Below, one piece after another: positions 25,716 through 34,145 of a stretch of DNA of 64,000 nucleotides (positions within the stretch are counted from its first letter, which is position 1; each line of letters starts with the position of its first letter). The translations under genes and the position numbers were made by a program. Source of the DNA: Faecalibacterium sp. I3-3-89 (GTDB lineage Bacteria; Bacillota; Clostridia; Oscillospirales; Ruminococcaceae); NCBI RefSeq assembly GCF_023347275.1, contig NZ_CP094468.1, positions 372,001 to 436,000 on the forward strand. Direction: 5' to 3'. The notes beneath the pieces are model-generated. The model ran no database searches. It was given only the letters and a program-made list of their open reading frames with translations, and was not told the origin of the DNA.

Positions 25716-26025
25716 GCCCTTTCGGGCAAGCAGGGTAAATGATAAGAAGGTAAATGAAGAAAATAGCAAAAATAAGAAGGTGAAAACAGAAAGAAAAACA
25801 AGGGCAGCGGGAGGTATGTATCCAACATCCTGCCTTTGTTGGATACAACAATAACACGATTGCAGAGAAATTGCAAGGCTTTTTCCGAAAAAAATCCACA
25901 AAATGGGCTGGATGTTGTACTTTTGGCACAACGCACAAATCCTGATGGCACTTCACCGGCAATTTGACGAAGCGGGATGTTCCAAAGCGGAACACCATAA
26001 ATTCTCATAAGCCGCCCTTCGGCTC
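25716..26025. other. AT-rich intergenic stretch with a palindrome
   Basis: No credible gene. The one clear structure is the dyad GTATCCAACA (25818-25827) and TGTTGGATAC (25837-25846), which with flanking T/A gives 11-base arms and a 9-base spacer, operator-like in size but about 290 bases before the MATE gene. The rest is A-rich and featureless. Confidence 0.5.
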
Positions 26026-26054
26026 TTGCACGGCTGGACGGGCTGTGCTAAGAT
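26026..26054 (+). promoter_or_regulatory. MATE gene promoter
   Basis: TTGCAC (26026-26031), 17 bases, TAAGAT (26049-26054), about 75 bases before the gene. Confidence 0.65.
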
Positions 26055-26129
26055 GATAACGTAAAATGAGAAGTCTGCGCCAAGAAGCGCATCGGATGTG
26101 ATATTGCAGATGACCAAAGGAGAATATAG

Positions 26130-27506
26130 ATGGTAAAAGACGTATCGAACGGCGGCCCAAAGCCCCTTTTTAGCGGGCGGGAACCGCTGTTTTCCCAGAA
26201 AGACCTGCTGCGGCTGGCGGGGCCGCTGCTCATCGAGCAGTTCCTTGCCGTGACCGTCGGCATGGCCGACACCATGATGGTCTCCCGCTGCGGCGAGGCG
26301 GCCATCTCGGGCGTCAGCCTTGTGGATATGATAAACAACCTCATCATCGTGCTGTTCGCAGCGCTGGCCACCGGCGGCGCGGTGGTGGTGAGCCAGTATC
26401 TGGGCGCAAGGGAGCAGAAAAAGGCCGACGCCAGCGCAGGCCAGCTCATCCTGCTGAGCGCCATTCTGGGCACGGCGGTGGCGGTGCTCTGCATCCTCTT
26501 TGCCCGGCCCATGATCAGCGCCTGCTACGGCTCCATCGACGCGGACGTGCTGGACGCTGGTGTCCTGTACCTTAAAATAACGGCCCTGAGCTACCCCTTC
26601 CTCGCGCTGTACAACGCGGGCGCGGCCCTTTTCCGCAGCATGGGCAACTCCAAGATCTCGATGCAGATCAGCATCCTGATGAACATCATCAACATCGTGG
26701 GAAATGCGGTCTGCATCTTCGGCTTCAAGATGGGCGTCGATGGCGTGGCATGGCCCAGCGTCGTTTCCCGTGTCATTGCGGCGGCGCTCATTCTGGGGCG
26801 CTGCTACCAGAAGGGCCACGCCCTCACGGTGCCCAAGACCGTCCGCCTCGACACCGGCATGGCAAAACGCATCCTCGGCATCGGTGTGCCCTCGGCGTTT
26901 GAGAACAGCCTGTTCGAGGCGGGCCGCATCGTCGTGGTCAGCATGATCTCCACCTTCGGCACCGTCCAGATCGCCGCCAACGCCGTCGCCAACAACCTCG
27001 ACGGTGTGGGCTGCATCCCGGGCAAGGCCATCAGCCTTGCGATGATAACGGTCGTAGGCCGGTGCGTCGGCGCAGGCGACAACGAGCAGGCAGTCTACTA
27101 CACAAAAAAGCTGCTGGGCTGGGCCTACCTCGTCATGGGCATCCTGAACGGACTCATCCTGCTCTTTGTCCGGCCTCTGGTGGGCATCTATGAGCTGTCC
27201 GGTGAGACGATGGAGCTTTCCATCATTCTGGCCTGCATCCACGCGGGCTTTGCGATGCTGCTCTGGCCGCTCTCCTTCGTGCTGCCCAACGCCCTGCGCG
27301 CCGCCAACGACGTGAAGTTCACGATGGTCGTCTCCATCGCCAGCATGGCCTGCTGGCGGATCGGCTTCAGCTACATCATCGGCGTGCGGATGGGCATGGG
27401 AGCCATCGGCGTCTGGATCGCCATGGTGGTGGACTGGGTCTGCCGCGTGACCTGCTTCGTGACCCGCTTCCGCAGCGGTGTCTGGAAAGAAAAATACAAG
27501 GCCTGA
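26130..27506 (+). CDS. MATE-family multidrug/metabolite efflux transporter
   Basis: 458 residues with about twelve hydrophobic helices in two related halves, the MATE layout. N-terminal DLLRLAGPLLIEQFLAVTVGMADTMMVSRCGEAAISGVS (read in parts) is the usual first helix pair; the second half repeats the pattern (GIGVPSAFENSLFEAGRIVVVSM, IPGKAISLAMITVVGRCVGAGD). It would exchange Na+ or H+ for cationic drugs or metabolites. AAAGGAGAATATAG supports ATG 26130. Substrate is not deducible. The exoIII gene begins 19 bases after its stop and may be co-transcribed. Confidence 0.93.
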   Translation: MVKDVSNGGPKPLFSGREPLFSQKDLLRLAGPLLIEQFLAVTVGMADTMMVSRCGEAAISGVSLVDMINNLIIVLFAALATGGAVVVSQYLGAREQKKADASAGQLILLSAILGTAVAVLCILFARPMISACYGSIDADVLDAGVLYLKITALSYPFLALYNAGAALFRSMGNSKISMQISILMNIINIVGNAVCIFGFKMGVDGVAWPSVVSRVIAAALILGRCYQKGHALTVPKTVRLDTGMAKRILGIGVPSAFENSLFEAGRIVVVSMISTFGTVQIAANAVANNLDGVGCIPGKAISLAMITVVGRCVGAGDNEQAVYYTKKLLGWAYLVMGILNGLILLFVRPLVGIYELSGETMELSIILACIHAGFAMLLWPLSFVLPNALRAANDVKFTMVVSIASMACWRIGFSYIIGVRMGMGAIGVWIAMVVDWVCRVTCFVTRFRSGVWKEKYKA

Positions 27507-27525
27507 TAACAGAAAGGAACATCAG

Positions 27526-28278
27526 ATGAAACTCATCAGCTGGAACGTGAACGGGCTGCGCGCCTGTCTGACCCACGATTTTGCCGCGAGCTTCGCCGCG
27601 CTGGACGCGGACGTGTTCTCGGTGCAGGAAACGAAGATGCAGCCCGGGCAGGCTGATTTTGCCCCGGAAGGCTACACAGAATATACCTACTCGGCGGAGA
27701 AAAAGGGCTACTCCGGCACGGCCTGCTGGTGCAAGACCCCGCCCCTGCGCGTCACCACCGGCATCGGCAGGGAGGAGCACGACCACGAGGGCCGCGTGCT
27801 GACGCTGGAATACCCCGGCTTCTACCTCGTCAACTGCTATACGCCCAACAGTCAGGACGGCCTCAAGCGGCTGGATTACCGGATGACGTGGGAAGATGAC
27901 TTCCGGGCCTACCTGCTGGGTCTGGACGCCAAAAAGCCGGTCATCCTCTGCGGCGACCTGAATGTGGCCCATCAGGAGATCGACATCAAGAACGCCAAGA
28001 CCAACCGCATGAGCGCAGGCTTCACCGATCAGGAGCGGGCCAAGATGACCGAGCTGCTGGCGGCGGGCTTCACCGACAGCTTCCGTGCGATCCACCCGGA
28101 TGAGGTGAAATACAGCTGGTGGAGCTACCGCTTCCACGCCCGGGAGAAGAATGCAGGCTGGCGCATCGACTATTTTCTCGTCTCGGACCGAATCACGGAC
28201 AAAATAAAAGCCGCCGAGATCCACAACGAGGTGTTTGGCTCTGACCACTGCCCGGTGGAGCTGGACATCGACCTGTAA
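27526..28278 (+). CDS. exodeoxyribonuclease III
   Basis: AP endonuclease and 3'-5' exonuclease of base excision repair; 250 residues, the ExoA/Xth size. Motifs in order: MKLISWNVNGLRA, VQETKM, YTPNSQDGL with LKRLDYRM, LCGDLNVAHQEID, WWSYR and the C-terminal GSDHCPVELDI with the catalytic Asp-His. The start at 27526 has AGAAAGGAAC upstream; an earlier in-frame start would overlap the MATE gene. Flanked by genes in the same direction without terminators. Confidence 0.96.
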   Translation: MKLISWNVNGLRACLTHDFAASFAALDADVFSVQETKMQPGQADFAPEGYTEYTYSAEKKGYSGTACWCKTPPLRVTTGIGREEHDHEGRVLTLEYPGFYLVNCYTPNSQDGLKRLDYRMTWEDDFRAYLLGLDAKKPVILCGDLNVAHQEIDIKNAKTNRMSAGFTDQERAKMTELLAAGFTDSFRAIHPDEVKYSWWSYRFHAREKNAGWRIDYFLVSDRITDKIKAAEIHNEVFGSDHCPVELDIDL

Positions 28279-28288
28279 GGAGGGCTCT

Positions 28289-28771
28289 ATGCTCAAAAAC
28301 TATCTTATCGTTTTCTTCATCTCGATGCTGCCCCTCGTGGAGCTGCGCGGCGCCATCCCGGTGGGCATCGGGATGGGCCTGCCCATCCTGCCCACCTATC
28401 TGGTCTGCGTGGTGGGCAATATGCTGCCGGTGCCGTTCATTTATCTGTTCGCCCGGAAGCTCCTTATCTGGGGCTATCACAAGCCCCTCATCGGCCCCTT
28501 CTGCCACTTCTGCATCGTCAAGGGCGAAAAGGGAGGCCGCGCGCTGGAGGCCAAGGCTGGTCGGGGCCTTGTGGCCGCGCTGCTGCTCTTTGTGGGCATC
28601 CCGCTGCCGGGCACCGGCGCATGGACGGGCACGCTGGCCGCCTCCATCCTCGACATGAAATTCAAGGACGTGCTCGTCGCCTGCATGGGCGGCGTGCTGC
28701 TGGCCGGCATCATCATGGGTCTGGCCAGCGCGGGCCTTCTGGGTGCGCTGAGCGGGCTGTTTGCGGTGTGA
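28289..28771 (+). CDS. small multi-drug export-type membrane protein (COG2426)
   Basis: 160 residues, four or five hydrophobic helices. SMLPLVELRGAIPVGIGMGLP at the N-terminus and LFVGIPLPGTGAWTGTLAASI in the middle are the two conserved loops of this family, which has the fold class of DedA/VTT-like re-entrant proteins. The family is named 'small multi-drug export' but function is poorly tested. ATG 28289 follows AAGGAGGG by a few bases, 10 bases after the exoIII stop, so the two are co-transcribed. Confidence 0.85.
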   Translation: MLKNYLIVFFISMLPLVELRGAIPVGIGMGLPILPTYLVCVVGNMLPVPFIYLFARKLLIWGYHKPLIGPFCHFCIVKGEKGGRALEAKAGRGLVAALLLFVGIPLPGTGAWTGTLAASILDMKFKDVLVACMGGVLLAGIIMGLASAGLLGALSGLFAV

Positions 28772-28884
28772 ACCGGAAGCTATTTCGCGCTGCATGGGCT
28801 GGAGAGGGCTGGTTTTCCGCTGCAAAGTGTGCTAGAATAACAGCAGTGTGTCTTGAACAAAGGCAAAGAAAGGACGAATCAAAG

Positions 28885-30273
28885 ATGCAAGAGGCCTTGA
28901 ATCAGAAGATCGACGCGTTCATCGCGGCGAACAAAGAGCAGCTCCTGAAGGATATTGCTGCACTGGTGTCCATCAACAGCGTGGAGGGCACCCCGGAAGA
29001 GGGTGCACCCTACGGCGCTGGCCCCCGGGCCGCTCTGGACAAGACGCTGGAGCTGGCTGCAGGCATGGGCCTTGCCACCCGCAACTGCGAGGACCACATC
29101 GGCTACGCCGAGCTGGCCGGTGCGGACGCCGAGAAGTATCTGGCGACCATCTGCCATGTGGACGTGGTGCCCGAGGGCAACGGCTGGACGCAGGATCCCT
29201 TCCAGATGGAGATCCGTGACGGCTGGATGATCGGCCGCGGCGTGGCGGACGACAAAGGCCCGATGGTGGCTACCCTGTATGCCCTGAAGTTCCTCAAGGA
29301 GGAGGGCGTCTCCCTGCGCTACCCCATCCGTGCCCTCGTGGGCGACAACGAGGAGACCCATATGCACGATGTGGACTACTACCTCGCCAACTACCCGGCC
29401 CCGGTGTTCTGCTTTACCCCGGACGCCGAGTTCCCGGTCTGCAACGGCGAGAAGGGCCACTTCGACGGCAAGCTGGTCAGCCCGGTCTGCAACGGCGTCA
29501 TCAAGGACTTTGAGGGCGGCGTCGCTACCAACGCTGTGCCGGATCGCGCCAGCGCCCTCGTGACCACCGACATCACCAAGCTGCGCAACGCCCCCAACAT
29601 CACCCTTGAGCCGGAAGGCGAGGGCGTCCGCATCCGCGGCTGGGGCAAGTCCGGCCATGCTGCCATGCCGGAAGGCACCGTCAACGCCATCGGTCTGGTG
29701 GTGAACTACCTGCTGGACAACGGCCTGTGCAACGACGCCGAGCGCGCCTATCTGGAAGCCGTCAAGAAGCTGCACGACTCCACCGCCGGTGCGGGTCTGG
29801 GCATCGACTGTGCCGACGGCCCCTTCGGCCCGCTGACCATCATCGGCGGCAAGATGTCGATGGTGGATGGCCGGATGATCCAGACCATGGACAGCCGCTA
29901 TCCCACCTGCACCGACGGCGACGCCATCGCCGCAAAGATCCGTGCCGCCATCGGCACCGGCGCAGAGCTGACCGATGTGGGCAGCGCAAAGCCCTTCTAC
30001 ATCGAGGCGGACACCCCCGCCATCAAGGCCTGCATCGACACCTACAACGAAGTCACCGGCGAGAACGCCACCCCCTTCACCATGGGCGGCGGCACCTATG
30101 CCCGCCACTTCCCCTATGCCGTCAGCTTCGGCCCGGAGCACAGCGACATGGTGCTGCCCGAGTTCGGCGGCCCGATGCACGGCGCGAACGAGGCCGCTCC
30201 CATCGACAAGCTGCTGGAGGCCCTCAAGATCTACATCATCGCGCTGCTGCGTCTGGAGGAGATCGACTTTTGA
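28885..30273 (+). CDS. M20 dipeptidase, PepV/Sapep family
   Basis: Zinc dipeptidase (PepV-like), 462 residues. N-terminal LLKDIAALVSINSVEGTPEEGAPYG, metal ligands in TICHVDVVPEG (His-x-Asp), GVADDKGPMVA, GDNEETHM, PDAEFPVCNGEKG and a C-terminal PEHSDMVLPEFGGPMHGANEAAP with the last His. The large lid insertion typical of PepV lies between about residues 190 and 330. ATG 28885 follows AAAGAAAGGACG. Its TGA overlaps the TTG start of the next gene by four bases, so translation is coupled. Confidence 0.94.
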   Translation: MQEALNQKIDAFIAANKEQLLKDIAALVSINSVEGTPEEGAPYGAGPRAALDKTLELAAGMGLATRNCEDHIGYAELAGADAEKYLATICHVDVVPEGNGWTQDPFQMEIRDGWMIGRGVADDKGPMVATLYALKFLKEEGVSLRYPIRALVGDNEETHMHDVDYYLANYPAPVFCFTPDAEFPVCNGEKGHFDGKLVSPVCNGVIKDFEGGVATNAVPDRASALVTTDITKLRNAPNITLEPEGEGVRIRGWGKSGHAAMPEGTVNAIGLVVNYLLDNGLCNDAERAYLEAVKKLHDSTAGAGLGIDCADGPFGPLTIIGGKMSMVDGRMIQTMDSRYPTCTDGDAIAAKIRAAIGTGAELTDVGSAKPFYIEADTPAIKACIDTYNEVTGENATPFTMGGGTYARHFPYAVSFGPEHSDMVLPEFGGPMHGANEAAPIDKLLEALKIYIIALLRLEEIDF

Positions 30274-30680
30274 GCCGGGTGCTGGTCATTGACGGGCAGG
30301 GCGGCGGACTGGGCCGTCAGCTGGTCGCAGCCCTCGCAACCGGATGCCCGGACGCGGAGCTGACCGCTGTGGGCACCAACAGTCTTGCGGCCTCGGCCAT
30401 GCTCCGGGCAGGCGCACCGCGCGCCGCCACCGGCGAGAACGCCGTGGTGGTCAACTGCCGCCGGGCGGACGTCATCGTAGGCCCCATCGGCATCGTCATC
30501 GCGGATTCGCTTCTGGGCGAGATCACTCCGGCGATGGCGGCGGCAGTCTGTCAGAGCGACGCGACCCGGGTGCTCATCCCCATCAACCACTGCGACAACA
30601 TCGTGGTGGGGGTGCCCGACCAGCCCATCGGCCAGCTGGTGACAGCGGCGGTGGAAAAGGTCAAAGAGCTGATCCGATAA
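30270..30680 (+). CDS. DUF3842 family protein
   Basis: 136 residues: SRVLVIDGQGGGLGRQLVAAL, TAVGTNSLAASAMLRAGA, ADVIVGPIGIVIADSLLGEITPAMAAAV and VLIPINHCDNIVVGVPDQPIG. These glycine-rich alternating segments are those of DUF3842, known in Clostridia and without an assigned role; the fold looks nucleotide-binding. The TTG start (30270) lies 8 bases after GGAGGAG and overlaps the dipeptidase stop as TTGA, so it depends on translation of that gene. An internal GTG at 30279 is a less likely start. Confidence 0.85.
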   Translation: MSRVLVIDGQGGGLGRQLVAALATGCPDAELTAVGTNSLAASAMLRAGAPRAATGENAVVVNCRRADVIVGPIGIVIADSLLGEITPAMAAAVCQSDATRVLIPINHCDNIVVGVPDQPIGQLVTAAVEKVKELIR

Positions 30681-30683
30681 AGC

Positions 30684-30723
30684 AAAAAGCGGAAGCTTTC
30701 CCGAGGGAGAGCTTCCGCTTTCG
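30684..30723. terminator. terminator between DUF3842 gene and cysE (convergent)
   Basis: Twelve-pair perfect stem (30686-30697 with 30710-30721), A-run on the left and T-run on the right. Confidence 0.9.
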
Positions 30724-31407
30724 TTATGTCCGGAGTGATGTCCGCTGGCGTGCGGCCACCTGCTGGGCCGTGGGGGGGATGTCGCCCTGCGCGGCTTTTT
30801 CCAGCTGGCCGATGCGGCGGTCGAGGTCCAGAAGGCGCTGGGCCATGATGTCCGGCAGGTCCTGCTGGTCGAGGTCGTCGGCCGGGTTGACGGCTTTGTT
30901 GTTGATGCGCACCACCTCGGCAGGCACGCCCACGGCGGTGCAGTTGGCGGGCAGATTCTTGAGCACCACGCTGCCCGCGCCGATGCGGGCGTTGTCGCCG
31001 ATATACACCGGGCCGAGGACCTTGGTGCCCGCGCCGATGAGGACATTGTTGCCCAAAGTGGGATGGCGCTTGCCGGTGTCCTTGCCGGTGCCGCCGAGGG
31101 TCACGCCGTGGTAGATGGTGCAGTTGTCGCCGATCTCCGCCGTCTCGCCAAAGACGATGCCCATGCCGTGGTCGATGAACAGGCACTTGCCGATCTTTGC
31201 GCCGGGGTGGATCTCGATGCCGGTCTTATGCCGGCCCCGCTGGCTGACCCAGCGGGCGAGGAAGAAGTGCTTGTGCTCGAACAGCCAGTGCGCGACGCGG
31301 TGGTAGACCAGAATGTGAAAGCCCGGGTAAAGCAGTATGACCTCCAGCACGGTGCGTGCTGCGGGGTCCTTGCGCTGGATGTTCCGCGCGTCCTCTAAAA
31401 GCCCCAT
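30724..31407 (-). CDS. cysE: serine O-acetyltransferase
   Basis: Acetylates serine with acetyl-CoA, first step of cysteine synthesis; substrate supplier for CysK. 227 residues: N-terminal helices ([25 protein letters not shown]), then left-handed beta-helix hexapeptide repeats ([32 protein letters not shown] in parts), catalytic His in LFIDHGMG and GVTLGG, C-terminal helical tail longer than the minimal enzyme. Start at 31407 has ATGGAGG upstream. Control by cysteine feedback is a family property. Its 5' region has no T-box. Confidence 0.95.
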   Translation of the reverse strand: MGLLEDARNIQRKDPAARTVLEVILLYPGFHILVYHRVAHWLFEHKHFFLARWVSQRGRHKTGIEIHPGAKIGKCLFIDHGMGIVFGETAEIGDNCTIYHGVTLGGTGKDTGKRHPTLGNNVLIGAGTKVLGPVYIGDNARIGAGSVVLKNLPANCTAVGVPAEVVRINNKAVNPADDLDQQDLPDIMAQRLLDLDRRIGQLEKAAQGDIPPTAQQVAARQRTSLRT

Positions 31408-31640
31408 AACAGAAAACCTCCATTTTTGCCGCCCGCAATGGCGGCCCCTCTCTGATAGACACTATAATAGCACAACGAAACTTTAATGTACAGTGAAATG
31501 GTAGGATATGAGAGCAAAAATGAGGATTTTTTTGCACGAGACCTTTGGCGGCGGGGGAGAGGCGGGATTTTTCGGTAGAGTAGCTAAAAATCGCCGCTTG
31601 CAGCGTCAAACCTTTTCACACAGAAAAGAGGCCGAAGGCA

Positions 31641-31670
31641 TTGACACATTTCGCGTTTCTATGCTAAAAT
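31641..31670 (+). promoter_or_regulatory. promoter of the pyrimidine operon leader
   Basis: TTGACA (31641-31646), 18-base spacer, TAAAAT (31665-31670). Transcription would begin near 31677, about 30 bases before the leader peptide start. Confidence 0.8.
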
Positions 31671-31707
31671 ATATCGAAAAGAACGGAACAGAAAAGGAGA
31701 CGGGAGC

Positions 31708-31797
31708 ATGAAGGCTAAGATGATGCGTGCAAAGCTGAAGAATCAGTTTGCAGCCGTTTTTGCTGTGGCTCCGGTGTTTCCTTTTCTAGCGTGTTGA
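31708..31797 (+). CDS. putative leader peptide of the pyr operon (29 residues)
   Basis: ATG 31708 is preceded by AAAAGGAGACGGGAGC, a good ribosome site. The peptide starts MKAKMMRAKLKNQF and ends with VFAVAPVFPFLAC before TGA at 31795-31797. Its last 40 bases are rich in T (GTTTTT, GTTTCCTTTTC). The stop codon overlaps the first base of a strong terminator stem. This is the layout of the E. coli pyrBI leader: when UTP is low, RNA polymerase pauses in U-rich RNA, the ribosome closes up and blocks the hairpin. It is too short to have an independent function that I can support. The regulatory role is inference. Confidence 0.7.
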   Translation: MKAKMMRAKLKNQFAAVFAVAPVFPFLAC

Positions 31798-31828
31798 CTT
31801 TTCCCTTTGCGGGGAAAAGTTTTTTTTT
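31797..31828 (+). terminator. attenuator terminator between leader peptide and pyrC
   Basis: ACTTTTCCC (31797-31805) pairs with GGGAAAAGT (31812-31820), loop TTTGCG, then nine T (31820-31828): a strong intrinsic terminator placed directly at the leader stop codon. Confidence 0.88.
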
Positions 31829-31893
31829 GCCCTTCTGAGGGCCGACACACCCGGACGATGAAACCAGACAAACACAGACAGGGAGGTAATCTT

Positions 31894-33084
31894 ATGCTGC
31901 TCATCAACGCTGTCAACGCCGAGGGCCGGCCGGTGGAGCTGTATGCAAAGGACGGAAAGATCGCCGCCGTCGGTCAGGGACTGGCCGCGCTGGCCGGAGA
32001 GGACGAGACGGTGCTGGACGCCGGGGGGCTGACCGTGCTGCCCGCCTTTGTGGATCTGCACTGCCACTGGCGTACCCCGGGCTTTGAATATAAGGAAGAC
32101 ATCGAGACGGGCAGCCGGGCCGCAGCCGCAGGCGGTTACACCTTCGTGAACCTGATGCCCAACACCAAGCCCGTCTGCTCTTCCGCTGCACAGGCTGCGA
32201 TGGTGGAGCAGAAGGCCGCAGAGGTGGGCCTGTGCGATGTGAACCAGACCGTCTCTATCACCGAGAACTTCGACGGCAAGACCATCGACCACCTCAAGAC
32301 CCTGCCCGCCTCGGTCCGCTTCATCACCGAGGACGGCCACGGCGTGCAGGACAACGCCACCATGGCCCGGGCTTTCGCCATCTGCACCCAGCGCGACATC
32401 ACTGTGATGAGCCACGCCGAGGATATGGAGATCAGCCCGTGGGATTACCGTCTGGCCGAGGACATCGAGACGGTGCGCAACTGCTGGCTGAGCGAATACT
32501 ACCAGACCCGGCTGCATATGTGCCACGTCTCCACCCGGGGAGCCATCGAGGCCATCCAGATGGCAAAGCTGCGGGGCGCGCCTGTCACCTGCGAGGTGAC
32601 GCCCCACCACCTCTGGTTCACCAACGACACCTGCGACTACCGCGTCAACCCGCCCATCCGCACGGCAGACGATGTGCAGGCCCTCATCGACGGCATCCGC
32701 AGCGGCGTGGTGGACGCCATCGCCACCGACCACGCCCCCCACTCCGAGGAAGATAAGCTCAAGGGCATGGCTGGCATGGTGGGCAGCGAGACGGCCTTCG
32801 GCGTCTGCTACACCAAGCTCTGCAAAGAGGAGGGGCTGCCCCTTGAGCTGCTGAGCCACCTGATGAGCACCCGCCCGGCGGAGATCCTGGGCCTTGCCAA
32901 GGGACAGCTGGAGCCGGGCTATGACGCCGACTTCGTGCTGGTGGATCTTGACACCCCCTATACGGTGGACAAGGATAAGCTCCACTCCAAGTCCCACAAC
33001 TGCCCCTTCGACGGGGCACAGCTCTACGGCAGGGTCTGCGCCACCGTCAAGGGCGGCCAGCTGACCTATCAGGCGGAAGAGTAA
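31894..33084 (+). CDS. pyrC: dihydroorotase
   Basis: Closes carbamoyl-aspartate to dihydroorotate, third step of UMP synthesis. 396 residues, class I type. Zinc ligands in FVDLHCHWRTPGFEYKEDI (His-x-His), a GYTFVNLMPNTKPVCSS strand, MSHAED and CHVSTRGAIEAI histidines, and the catalytic Asp in AIATDHAPHSEEDK. I choose ATG 31894 (MLLINAVNAEG) with ribosome site GGGAGGTAAT; an upstream in-frame ATG lies in the attenuator. First structural gene of the pyr operon. The carboxylated-lysine position normal in this class is not obvious here. Confidence 0.94.
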   Translation: MLLINAVNAEGRPVELYAKDGKIAAVGQGLAALAGEDETVLDAGGLTVLPAFVDLHCHWRTPGFEYKEDIETGSRAAAAGGYTFVNLMPNTKPVCSSAAQAAMVEQKAAEVGLCDVNQTVSITENFDGKTIDHLKTLPASVRFITEDGHGVQDNATMARAFAICTQRDITVMSHAEDMEISPWDYRLAEDIETVRNCWLSEYYQTRLHMCHVSTRGAIEAIQMAKLRGAPVTCEVTPHHLWFTNDTCDYRVNPPIRTADDVQALIDGIRSGVVDAIATDHAPHSEEDKLKGMAGMVGSETAFGVCYTKLCKEEGLPLELLSHLMSTRPAEILGLAKGQLEPGYDADFVLVDLDTPYTVDKDKLHSKSHNCPFDGAQLYGRVCATVKGGQLTYQAEE

Positions 33085-33099
33085 AAAACCTTTCACGGC

Positions 33100-33222
33100 C
33101 TAGCCCTCTCAGGCGCTGCGCGCCAGCTCTCCCAAGGGGAGAGCCAAAAGCGTGGCGGTCAAGCGAAAGCCTCTCCCTTTGGGAGAGGTGGCACGGTGTC
33201 AGCCGTGACGGAGAGGGCAAGG
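33100..33222. repeat. palindromic repeat between pyrC and pyrF
   Basis: Begins TAGCCCTCTCAGGC and ends GACGGAGAGGGCAAGGA, with hairpins AGCTCTCCC/GGGAGAGC and CTCTCCC/GGGAGAG. Same family as 7222-7464 and 61196-61324. It lies inside an operon and could form an RNA processing or stabilising structure in the mRNA. Confidence 0.75.
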
Positions 33223-33278
33223 ATGCTGACAATAGAAGAGATACCTATAAAAAGAGAGACAACAGGAGGAACCCCAAA

Positions 33279-34145
33279 ATGACGAACATGGATAAGCTCT
33301 ACGAAGCAGTCGAAGCACGCGGCCCGGTCTGCGTGGGTCTGGACACCGATTTCAGCTACCTGCCCGCAGATTTTGTGGACAGCACCCTTTCCAAGGGCGA
33401 GAACATCGTCCGCTTCAACAAGAAGCTCATCGACGCCACCAAGGCGGTGGCCGGCTGCTACAAGGTGCAGATCGCTTACTATGAGGCTCTGGGCCTCGAG
33501 GGCCTGAAGGCATATGCCGACACCCTGAAGGCCGTCCGCGAGGCCGGTGTGCCGGTCATCGCCGACATCAAGCGCGGCGACATCGCCAAGACCGCCGAAA
33601 TGTACGCCATGGGCCACTTCACCGGCGATTTTGAGGCCGACTTCGTCACGCTGGCCCCCTACATGGGTCTGGACTCCATCAGCCCCTATCTGCCCTACGC
33701 CGAGAAGCAGGGCAAGGGTATGTTCGTCCTCTGCCGCACCTCCAACGGCGGCGCAAAGGACTTCGAGTACGAGAAGCTGGCTGACGGCCGCCACGTCTAC
33801 GACCTCGTGGGCGACAAGCTGAACGCTCTCGGCAAGGACTACATGGGCGAGCACGGCTACTCCTCCATCGGTCTGGTCATCGGCGGCACCCACATCGAGG
33901 AGGCCACTGAGATCCGCGCCAAGTACAAGGACAGCTTCTTCCTCATCCCCGGCTACGGCGCACAGGGCGGCAAGGCCGAGGACATCGCCCAGTATCTGAG
34001 CAAGGGCAACGGCGGCGTGGTCAACTCCAGCCGCGGCATCCTGCTGGCCTACAAGAAGCAGCCGGGCGTGGCCTTCGACGAGGCCGCTTACAACGAGTGT
34101 GTGAACATGAAGGAGGCCATTGCCCATGCGTGCAGCCTGCTGTGA
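33279..34145 (+). CDS. pyrF: orotidine-5'-phosphate decarboxylase
   Basis: Last step to UMP. 288 residues, the longer 'group 2' type found in Actinobacteria and Clostridia. CVGLDTDFSYLP near the N-terminus, YKVQIAYYEALG, the catalytic IADIKRGDIAKTAEMYA (Asp-Lys-Asp triad, about residues 92-108), and a phosphate loop IPGYGAQGGKAEDI (about 227). A ribosome site AACAGGAGGAACCCC precedes ATG. It overlaps pyrK by 20 bases. Confidence 0.96.
   Translation: MTNMDKLYEAVEARGPVCVGLDTDFSYLPADFVDSTLSKGENIVRFNKKLIDATKAVAGCYKVQIAYYEALGLEGLKAYADTLKAVREAGVPVIADIKRGDIAKTAEMYAMGHFTGDFEADFVTLAPYMGLDSISPYLPYAEKQGKGMFVLCRTSNGGAKDFEYEKLADGRHVYDLVGDKLNALGKDYMGEHGYSSIGLVIGGTHIEEATEIRAKYKDSFFLIPGYGAQGGKAEDIAQYLSKGNGGVVNSSRGILLAYKKQPGVAFDEAAYNECVNMKEAIAHACSLL

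Noticed and set aside
25455..25931. Hydrophobic minus-strand frame over the folC end and the following gap
   Set aside because: It runs antisense to folC and then into an A-rich stretch that yields Phe/Leu runs; no ribosome site.
31671..31893. PyrR-binding attenuator for the pyr leader
   Set aside because: No PyrR anti-antiterminator-like structure is visible and too little RNA precedes the terminator; the leader ORF explains the layout better.
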